A stretch of DNA of 35,942 bases from a bacterium. GTDB lineage: Bacteria > Myxococcota_A > Bradymonadia > REDH01. The notes under the pieces were generated by a model. The model saw only the letters and a program-made list of their open reading frames with translations. It did no database searches and was not told the DNA's origin. The DNA lies in assembly GCA_030427825.1 (NCBI GenBank), contig JAUICO010000046.1, forward strand, positions 1 to 35,942. The letters are read 5' to 3'. Every line of letters starts with the position of its first letter. Positions within the stretch are counted from its first letter, which is position 1. Below, one piece after another: positions 28,949 to 35,942 of this stretch. Made by a program: the position numbers and the translations under genes.

Positions 28949-31900
28949 TCAGCGCTCGCGTCGGCGGCGAATCGCCACCAGCGCGAAGAGCAGGAACCCG
29001 AGCACGGCGCCGGCACCCGAGCGGCCCGTGGCACAGTCGAACAACTTGCCTCCGGTCGCGACGAGTTCAAGCCCACAGCCCTCGTCGTAAACTCGCGGGT
29101 CTGTCTCGGCACCGTCAACCACGCCGTTGGCGTTCATGTCTTCGCCTCCGCCACACGCGAGTCCTCCCGCGGGGCCGTCCGTGAGTCCGTCGCCATCGGT
29201 GTCCGGGTTGAGCGGATCCGTCGGATCCGGGCTGTTCACTTCGATCCCGTCCGGCAGGCCGTCGTCATCAGAGTCCGCGTCCATGGGATCTGTCTCATCC
29301 GGATCCACAACGCCGTTTCCGTTGGCATCTTCGCCGGGGCCGCAGTGCCCGACGACCGAGATGGCGCCGTCGCAGAGGCCATCACCGTCGGTGTCCGGAT
29401 CCAGCGGACTGGTGGGACGATCGTTGTGTTCGACCCCGTCGCCGATGCCGTCGCCGTCCGTGTCCGGGTCGAAGGGATCGGTCCCGACTTCATCGCGTTC
29501 TTCGTTATCCAGAAGGCCATCGCCGTCGGAGTCCAACTCTTCGCAGACACTCGCGGTGCCGCCGGAGTTGTCGCAGCCCCAGCCGAGCTCGACTTCGCAG
29601 GCGGCGCTACAACCATCGCCGGGAAGGTTGTTTCCGTCGTCACAGCCTTCGTCAAACGAGAAGAGCCCGTCCCCGCAGAAGCCGGTGGTCTCTACGCAGT
29701 CGCTGGGCTCGCCAGAGCACACCCAGCCCTCCTCGACCTCACAGGCATTGGAGCAGCCGTCGCCGGCGTCCGTGTTCCCGTCATCGCAGAACTCGTCGCC
29801 TCGAACCAGGCCGTCGCCGCAGTCGGGGAAGAGCTCGGTGCACGGGTCCACTGCGCACAGCCAGCCGTCCTCGATGATACAGACTTCATTGCATCCGTCG
29901 CCCGCGTCCGCGTTGCTGTCGTCGCACTCTTCTGCGCCGACCACGAGGCCGTCCCCACACACTTCGATGCAGGTGCTGGGACCGAGCTCACCTTCCGGCT
30001 CCATGCAATCCCAACCGGGCTCAACTTCGCAGGTGGTACTGCAGCCGTCGCCGCTGACCGGCTGCAGTGTCGTCGCGTCCACCCCGTCGTCGCAGGTCTC
30101 TGTTCCGACGACGAGACCATCGCCACAGATTGGGAAGCAGTCCCACTCGTCACGGCCGTCCTCTTTGACGAATCCACACACGTATCCGGGATCTGCCACA
30201 CAGTTCGTGCAGTGCTCATTGCCGGCGCTTTCATCGCACTCTTCGACGCCGATGGTGACGTACCCGTCACCACACACCGCCTCGCAGTCCACGGGGCAGT
30301 TCACGACATCCTCGTCATGCGTGCACAGGAAGTCGCCACACACGGCAGCACAGTCTTCTTCACACACGAAGGCGTTTTCGTCGCCGTCGCACACGCTGTC
30401 ACCACAGATTTGTATGCCGGAGCAGTCTGCAAAGCAGAAGCCGTCACCGGCGCCGTTGTCGGCGCCGTCATCGCAGACCTCGTCGCCCTGCACGTCACCG
30501 TCCCCGCAAATCTGCGTCGCCGAGCAGTCCGCCATGCAGAATCCATCACCGGCGCCGTTGAACTGGCCTTCATCGCACACCTCGCCGGCCGCGGTGTTCA
30601 CGACGCTGTCGCCACAAATCGCAGCGGTGCAGTCCGAATCGCAGCTCAGAGTCTCTCCGGCATCATCGCACTCTTCGCCGTCCTCCAGGATGCCGTTGCC
30701 ACAGCCCACGGGAACGATGCCGGTGCAATCGAAGGAGCAGCTGCCGGGCAGCCCGTTGTTCGCGCCGTCATCACAAAATTCGCCGGCGGCGGTGTTTATG
30801 TCTTCGTCACCACAGAACGCCAGGGTGCAATCTTCGTCGCACAACGCCGTCGGACCGGCGTTGCCGATGTCGTCTCCGTCGCAGTCCTCGCCCTCCTCGG
30901 TGAAACCGTTGCCGCAGAGAGGCGGCGTCGGGCCCGAGCAGTCCCCGTTGCAGAAGTTCGGCAGGCCGTTGCTGACGCCATCATCACAGGCCTCGCCGGA
31001 TTCCTGCACGCCGTTGCCGCACACCGGCTCCGTGGGTCCGGAGCAGTCTCCGTTGCAGAAGTTCGGCAGACCGTTGCGAGCGCCGTCGTCGCAGACTTCA
31101 TCGCCACCGACCAGACCGTCCCCACACGTGGCTTCGCAGCTTCCGGTCGGCTCCACGCAGAAGGTGCCTTCAGGACAGTCGATCGGGGTGTTGTCAATCT
31201 CACCCGTCGTCACATCGCAGTCGTCCACGGTACAACTCAGGCCATCGTCGACAGGGACCGGTGTGTGCGACACCAGACCGGTTGAGGGATCACACACATC
31301 GATCGTGCAGGCGTTGTTATCGTCCGTATCAATCGGCGGACCCGCCACGCACACATCGTTCTCAAGATCACAGACTTCGGCGCCATCACACAGGATACCG
31401 TTGTCGCAATCTGCGTCCGTTGTACACGCCAGCTGGATGCACTCACCGGAGATCGGGTCGAGCACAAAGCCCGGATCGCACACGCAGTCGCCCGTCGCCG
31501 CCTCACACGAGGCGTTGTCCTGACAGTCCACCGGCGTATTGACCGCAGAGCCGGTTGTGCCATCGCAGCTGTCAACCGTGCACAGATCGCCGTCATCTAC
31601 CGGCACCGGTGTGTTTGAAATCAAGCCGGTCGTCTCATCGCAGGCATCGATCGTGCAGACGTCATTGTCATCGATGGGCACGGGCGTGTTGCTCACGCCG
31701 GCCACCGGGTCGCACATATCGGCCGTGCAGGGGTTGCCGTCATCCGGATCGATGTCCGTATGGGAAACGCCGCTCACCGGGTCGCAGGCGTCACTGGTAC
31801 AGGCGTTGTTGTCGTCGATAACGACTGGTGTATTGCTCACAGCGCCCGTCAACGGATCGCAGCTGTCGACTGTACAGGCGCTGCCGTCGTCCGCGTTCAC

Positions 31901-34900
31901 GGGCACGCCGGCGGCGCACTCGTTGTTCACACGGTCGCAGGTCTCGGCGCCATCGCAGGCGTTTCCATTGTCGCAGTCAGCATCTGTCGCGCAGGCCTGC
32001 GGCACACACATCCCGGTTATCGGATCGAGCACGAAGCCCGGCGCGCATACGCAGTCACCGGTCCCGCTGTCGCAGACTTCGTCTGCGCCACACACCACAG
32101 GCTCGTTGGAGACGCCCGTGACGGAATCACAGGAATCGATCGTGCACAGATCGCCGTCGTCCGACACGACCGGCGTGTTGCTGACTCCGGCCAGCGCATC
32201 ACAACTGTCTATTGTGCAGGCGTCGTTGTCATCCGGGCTTATGGCGATGTTTGAGACACCGGTGGCGGGGTCGCACGCATCGGTTGTGCAGAGGTCTCCG
32301 TCATCGGGATCAACAATCGTGTGCACAACGCCCGTCGCAGGGTCACAGGTGTCGATGGTGCACAGATCTCCATCGTCCGGATCCACCGCCACATTCGACA
32401 CACCGGAGAGCGGGTCACACAAGTCGTCGGTGCAGGCGTTGCCGTCATCCGGATCGATGGTCGTGTTCGTCACCCCTGTAAGCGGATCACAGCTGTCGAT
32501 CGTGCAGGCGTTCCCGTCATCGATAACGATAGCGACATTCGACACACCCGTCGTTGCGTCGCAGCTGTCAAAGGTGCACGCATCACCGTCGTCGGGATCC
32601 ACAGCGACATGTGTGACCAGCCCGGACAGCGGATCGCAGCTGTCGACCGTGCAGGCGTCGCCATCGTTGATTGCCGGTGGCGTGCCCGCGAGGCACGAGT
32701 TCGCCGAGGTATCGCAGGTCTCCACGCCGTCGCAGAGGTCGCCGTTGCTACAGTCCGCATCCACGGTGCATGCCTGCGGAACGCACTCTCCGGTAGACGG
32801 GTCCGGCACGAAGCCCGGTGCACACACACAGTCGCCCGTCGACGCCTGACAGACTTCGTTGACGTCGCAGATCACGGGCTCGTTTGAGACGCCCGTCGTC
32901 GCGTCGCAGGTGTCGATCGTGCAGAGGTCGCCGTCGTCCGGATCGATAACCACGTTCGAAACACCGGTTCCCGCGTCGCAGCTGTCCACCGTGCACGCGT
33001 CGCTGTCATCCGGATCGATCGTGATATGCGCGACCCCCGTCAGCGGGTCGCAGCTGTCGGCGGTGCACGCATTGCTGTCGTCAATGCTGATCGCTGTGTT
33101 CACCACGCCGGTCGCAGGATCACAGGTGTCTGCTGTGCAAAGGTCATTGTCGTCCGGATCAACAGCAACCCGCGACACGCCGGTCACCGGATCGCAGCTG
33201 TCGATCGTGCAGGCGTTCCCGTCATCGATATTGACGGGTGTGTTCGAGATCACTCCTGTCGTCGTATCGCAGGAGTCGGTCGTGCAGGCGTCGTTGTCGT
33301 CCACCACCACGGCGTCGTGTGTGATCGCGCCCGTGCTCGGGTCGCACGCGTCGATTGTACATGCGTTGCCGTCGTCCACATCCACCGGGGTGTTGACTGC
33401 CAGCCCGGTGCTCGCGTCACAGCGGTCCACCGTGCAGGGATCGCTGTCGTCGACGTCGACTGCGTCGTGGGTAATCAAGCCGCTCACCACATCACAGGCG
33501 TCGACGGTGCACAGGTCGCTGTCGTCGATGTCCACCGGCGTGTTGATCGGCAGCCCGGTCGATGCGTCACAGGTGTCAACGGTGCACGCGTTGTCGTCGT
33601 CGACATCGACCGGCACGTGCGTGACCGCACCGGTGCGGCTGTCGCAGGCGTCGACGGTGCACAGGTTGCTGTCGTCGGTGTTCACCGGCGTGTTTGAAAC
33701 GACGCCGCTACTCGGGTCGCAGCTGTCGATGGTGCACGCGTCCCCGTCGTCGACGGGTACCGCGGTGTGTGTGATGTTTCCGCTGACCGTGTCGCATTCG
33801 TCCACCGTACACAGGTCACTGTCATCGATGTTGACCGGCGTGTTGACCGGCAACCCCGTCGATGCGTCGCAGGTATCGACCGTGCACGCGTTGCCGTCGT
33901 CGACGGGAACCGCGCTATGTGTGATCGCACCGGTGTCCGAGTCGCAGGCGTCCACCGTACACAGGTCACTGTCGTCGATGTTGACCGGCGTGTTTGAGAT
34001 CACACCGGTGGACGGCTCGCAGCTGTCGATCGTGCAGCCATCTCCGTCGTCGACGGACACGGCTGTGTGGGAGATAGCGCCTGTCGCGGTGTCGCACGCA
34101 TCGACTGTACAGAGATTGTTGTCGTCGATGATTACCGGCGTATTGACCGGGAGCCCCGTCGACTCGTCGCAGGTATCCACCGTGCATGCGTTGAGGTCGT
34201 CGACATCAACGGGCACGTTTGCGATTCCCGTCACTGGATCACAGCTGTCGATCGTGCAGTTGACTCCGTCGTCCGGGTCGATCGCTGTGTGCGATACGCC
34301 GGTCACCGGATCACATGCGTCCGCGGTACACGCGTCGCTATCGTCAACAACAAGCGGTGTTCCGGGGTCGCAGGTGCCTGCGCCATCACAGAGCTCGGCG
34401 CCGTTGCAGACCGTAGCGTCCTCACAGCTGTCCCCGGCAGGAACAAACTGACAGGTGGCATCGCAGCAGCTGCCCGAGGCACCGTTATCGGTTCCGACGT
34501 CACAGTCCTCGCCGTTCTCGACGATTTCGTTTCCACACACTGCCGCGTAGTTGATGCACAGCTGGTAGTCGCCGCCCGATGCCGGAAGCGCAGAATCGAC
34601 CCAGATGAAGTAGGTCTCGCCTGCGGTCCAGCTGAACTCTCCGCCCGACTCAATCCCGACGGCAGTCGTAGATTCGTCAGTCTCGGTTCCGGCGATATAT
34701 GTGTTTGTGTCGGTGTATGCGGCGCCGCGTATTGCGGTCGTCAGGCCGCTGTCGAGGCGCACCGTCAGGAAGCCGCTGCTGGAGTCTGTCGGTGTAAACA
34801 ACCACAGGTCGTCGTCACCGCTACCCGCGTAGGACGGGACGTTGATGTCATTGCCGTCCGTCGCCTGTATGGTTCCCAGCTCGCAGTTCGGGATGCCGGC

Positions 34901-35942
34901 GTCGATCTCGGGGATTTCACCCGGGCAGGTCGTCACCGTCAGGAGTCCACCGACAGACTCCGTGTAGATGAAGAAGTTTGTCTCGCCGTTGAGCCCCACC
35001 GTGCACGCCGCCGAGGTACTGGCCTGCTCGCTGCAAAGGAGCGCGCCGGTGTCGTTATCGTAGACCTCGATGAGGACGATGTCCGCCGCAGCGCTCTGTG
35101 TGCTCAGCGTAATCGGACCCGGTTCAGGTGAAGTGTAGGTGTAGAATGCCGCCGAGCCGCCGGCGCCGCCGACAGAGCAGCTATCGCTCAGGGTCGCGGC
35201 GTCATCCGGGCAGGTCAACACACCGAGCAGCCCCGAGGTGTCGCTGTACACAAGGTACTCTTCGCCCGCAGTGAGGAAGGCAAAGCAGTTGGCCTGTGTG
35301 GAGTTTGTCGCCGAGCAGAGCAGATTGTCGTCGGTGTCGTACACTTCAATCGTGACAATGTCGGCAGCCAGACTCGTCGCGGTGAAAACCTGCATGCCAT
35401 CGTCGGCGGCGGTCCAACCGTAATACACTCCGGTTCCGCCTGCCGGATTGGTCGAGCAGAGAGGATTGAGCGGTGGCGGGTCTGTCACGCACGTGTCGTT
35501 CGTGCCGAGCCCGACACCGTCAGAGTAGATAAAGTACTCCGAGCCGTCGGTGACGCTGACGAAACACTCCGCGAAGCCGAAGGTCCGCGTGTCGGCGCAC
35601 AGCTGTGTGCCCGTCGCCGCGTCGTACACCTCGACGGTTGTGATGTCGGCGAGGGAGTTGTCTGATCGGAACAGCTTGATGGCGTCTTCGGTCGCCGTAT
35701 ACAGGTAGTACCCGGGGTTGCTCTGATTGCCCGAGCAGGCCGTCAGCGACGAGGGGCGCTCCGGACAGGTCGTCACGTCCAGGAGCCCTGATGTGTCTGT
35801 GTAGACAGCGTACACGTCGCCGTCGCTCACCGGGATGAAGCAATCTGCGCGGGTGGACGCGGTCTCGCTGCACAGCAGTGTGCCGCTCTCGTCGCGCACC
35901 TCGACCGAAACGATATCCGCCACCGCGCTTGTCGCGCTGAAG
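28949..35942 (-). CDS. Giant Cys-rich repeat surface protein, N-terminus outside window
   Basis: About 2330 residues are visible and the frame is open to the window end, so the protein is larger. From N to C: four to five ~95-residue units of the type ADIVxIEVYD...LLCSxxxSTxAxC...YxVYTDTSGLLxVxTCP (nt 34900-35942); a beta-rich linker; about 35 Dictyostelium-type repeats (DDGDACTIDSCDPSTGVISNTPV, 24-25 residues each), interrupted by three EGF-like/Cys modules (GDCVCAPGFVLDP...); about a dozen CGDG...GEECDDG...GDGCS repeats, DUF4215-type towards the end (nt about 29540-31150); thrombospondin type 3 DxDxDG repeats (29120-29545); and a C-terminal ATGGKLFDCATG, hydrophobic segment and RRRRER. It is probably surface-anchored, calcium-dependent and disulfide-rich. 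Adhesion or matrix function is inferred from architecture alone. Confidence 0.92.
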   Translation of the reverse strand, partial: FSATSAVADIVSVEVRDESGTLLCSETASTRADCFIPVSDGDVYAVYTDTSGLLDVTTCPERPSSLTACSGNQSNPGYYLYTATEDAIKLFRSDNSLADITTVEVYDAATGTQLCADTRTFGFAECFVSVTDGSEYFIYSDGVGLGTNDTCVTDPPPLNPLCSTNPAGGTGVYYGWTAADDGMQVFTATSLAADIVTIEVYDTDDNLLCSATNSTQANCFAFLTAGEEYLVYSDTSGLLGVLTCPDDAATLSDSCSVGGAGGSAAFYTYTSPEPGPITLSTQSAAADIVLIEVYDNDTGALLCSEQASTSAACTVGLNGETNFFIYTESVGGLLTVTTCPGEIPEIDAGIPNCELGTIQATDGNDINVPSYAGSGDDDLWLFTPTDSSSGFLTVRLDSGLTTAIRGAAYTDTNTYIAGTETDESTTAVGIESGGEFSWTAGETYFIWVDSALPASGGDYQLCINYAAVCGNEIVENGEDCDVGTDNGASGSCCDATCQFVPAGDSCEDATVCNGAELCDGAGTCDPGTPLVVDDSDACTADACDPVTGVSHTAIDPDDGVNCTIDSCDPVTGIANVPVDVDDLNACTVDTCDESTGLPVNTPVIIDDNNLCTVDACDTATGAISHTAVSVDDGDGCTIDSCEPSTGVISNTPVNIDDSDLCTVDACDSDTGAITHSAVPVDDGNACTVDTCDASTGLPVNTPVNIDDSDLCTVDECDTVSGNITHTAVPVDDGDACTIDSCDPSSGVVSNTPVNTDDSNLCTVDACDSRTGAVTHVPVDVDDDNACTVDTCDASTGLPINTPVDIDDSDLCTVDACDVVSGLITHDAVDVDDSDPCTVDRCDASTGLAVNTPVDVDDGNACTIDACDPSTGAITHDAVVVDDNDACTTDSCDTTTGVISNTPVNIDDGNACTIDSCDPVTGVSRVAVDPDDNDLCTADTCDPATGVVNTAISIDDSNACTADSCDPLTGVAHITIDPDDSDACTVDSCDAGTGVSNVVIDPDDGDLCTIDTCDATTGVSNEPVICDVNEVCQASTGDCVCAPGFVPDPSTGECVPQACTVDADCSNGDLCDGVETCDTSANSCLAGTPPAINDGDACTVDSCDPLSGLVTHVAVDPDDGDACTFDSCDATTGVSNVAIVIDDGNACTIDSCDPLTGVTNTTIDPDDGNACTDDLCDPLSGVSNVAVDPDDGDLCTIDTCDPATGVVHTIVDPDDGDLCTTDACDPATGVSNIAISPDDNDACTIDSCDALAGVSNTPVVSDDGDLCTIDSCDSVTGVSNEPVVCGADEVCDSGTGDCVCAPGFVLDPITGMCVPQACATDADCDNGNACDGAETCDRVNNECAAGVPVNADDGSACTVDSCDPLTGAVSNTPVVIDDNNACTSDACDPVSGVSHTDIDPDDGNPCTADMCDPVAGVSNTPVPIDDNDVCTIDACDETTGLISNTPVPVDDGDLCTVDSCDGTTGSAVNTPVDCQDNASCEAATGDCVCDPGFVLDPISGECIQLACTTDADCDNGILCDGAEVCDLENDVCVAGPPIDTDDNNACTIDVCDPSTGLVSHTPVPVDDGLSCTVDDCDVTTGEIDNTPIDCPEGTFCVEPTGSCEATCGDGLVGGDEVCDDGARNGLPNFCNGDCSGPTEPVCGNGVQESGEACDDGVSNGLPNFCNGDCSGPTPPLCGNGFTEEGEDCDGDDIGNAGPTALCDEDCTLAFCGDEDINTAAGEFCDDGANNGLPGSCSFDCTGIVPVGCGNGILEDGEECDDAGETLSCDSDCTAAICGDSVVNTAAGEVCDEGQFNGAGDGFCMADCSATQICGDGDVQGDEVCDDGADNGAGDGFCFADCSGIQICGDSVCDGDENAFVCEEDCAAVCGDFLCTHDEDVVNCPVDCEAVCGDGYVTIGVEECDESAGNEHCTNCVADPGYVCGFVKEDGRDEWDCFPICGDGLVVGTETCDDGVDATTLQPVSGDGCSTTCEVEPGWDCMEPEGELGPSTCIEVCGDGLVVGAEECDDSNADAGDGCNEVCIIEDGWLCAVDPCTELFPDCGDGLVRGDEFCDDGNTDAGDGCSNACEVEEGWVCSGEPSDCVETTGFCGDGLFSFDEGCDDGNNLPGDGCSAACEVELGWGCDNSGGTASVCEELDSDGDGLLDNEERDEVGTDPFDPDTDGDGIGDGVEHNDRPTSPLDPDTDGDGLCDGAISVVGHCGPGEDANGNGVVDPDETDPMDADSDDDGLPDGIEVNSPDPTDPLNPDTDGDGLTDGPAGGLACGGGEDMNANGVVDGAETDPRVYDEGCGLELVATGGKLFDCATGRSGAGAVLGFLLFALVAIRRRRER
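31187..34350 (-). repeat. Array of ~35 Dictyostelium-type CTxDxCD repeats
   Basis: I count 35 units with core (D)DxxxCTxDxCDxxxG, mostly 25 residues (75 bases) in the N-terminal part and 24 later. This fits the Dicty_CTDC repeat of slime-mould extracellular proteins. Three longer Cys-rich modules split the array after units 20, 28 and 33. Confidence 0.9.
33541..34200 (-). repeat. 300-bp higher-order repeat
   Basis: Within the array four 75-base units form a larger unit: 33541-33840 and 33841-34140 align base for base with no length change, and 34141-34200 starts a third. Unit types alternate by their ends (LPVNTPV, ITHTAV, VSNTPV, ITHSAV), suggesting block duplication. Confidence 0.85.

Noticed and set aside
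31187..34350. Regular ~75-base repeats resembling a CRISPR array
   Set aside because: The whole stretch is one open coding frame with diverged repeat units and no unique spacers; no cas genes are present.
29127..34451. Long plus-strand open frames opposite the giant protein (up to ~800 codons)
   Set aside because: They are Ser/Pro/Thr-rich shadows created by the repetitive codons of the minus-strand gene. They have no ribosome binding sites or family motifs.

Overview
The window is a high-GC bacterial chromosome segment. It probably comes from the Myxococcota or a close relative such as the Bradymonadales. The evidence is the density of very large secreted, cysteine-rich, calcium-binding-type proteins (MopE-type CDGxDNDCDG repeats, CGDG...GEECDDG repeats, thrombospondin type 3 repeats, Dictyostelium-type CTxDxCD repeats) and C-terminal Cys/TM/poly-Arg tails of the MYXO-CTERM kind, next to ordinary housekeeping genes. 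The species cannot be named from the sequence alone.

Layout. 1-4504 (+): the 3' part of a giant secreted protein with three ~347-residue modules, each containing a P-domain. 4621-5406 (+): exodeoxyribonuclease III. 5435-9560: an assimilatory sulfate reduction block. It holds SUMT (sirohaem precursor synthesis), a ferredoxin-type sulfite reductase and a DUF934 protein on the + strand, converging on an APS reductase on the - strand. The two transcription units begin with the same 24-bp promoter-region element. 9607-14155: a three-gene - strand operon (2Fe-2S ferredoxin reductase, ferritin-like di-iron protein, 606-aa unknown with a gluzincin-like HExxH...LNE pattern). It is divergent from a TetR regulator (14155-14886), and three matching inverted repeats lie between them. 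The TetR gene is tightly coupled to an MprF-C/DUF2156-type acyltransferase. 16093-19100 (+): topA and infA.

19307-26095 (-): two tandem paralogous lipoproteins with MopE-type repeats (10 versus 4 copies), a beta-helix-like region and a long Gly-rich domain. 26285-27202 (-): a Pro/Gln/Gly-rich DUF4190-like membrane protein. 27446-28846 (+): class II fumarase with a clear terminator. 28949-35942 (-): most of another giant surface protein, with about 35 Dictyostelium-type repeats, many CGDG repeats, TSP3 repeats and a C-terminal anchor. Its N-terminus lies beyond the window.

How it works together. The sulfur block should carry APS to sulfite to sulfide, with SUMT making the sirohaem precursor; ATP sulfurylase and later sirohaem steps are not here. 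The TetR/reductase/di-iron/HExxH cluster looks like a self-contained regulated oxygenase or desaturase system of unknown substrate and is the best candidate for something undescribed. The giant proteins suggest an elaborate cell surface, plausibly adhesion or predation, but no function is shown. I saw no tRNA, rRNA, CRISPR array, insertion sequence or prophage gene. No gap between genes exceeds 300 bases.
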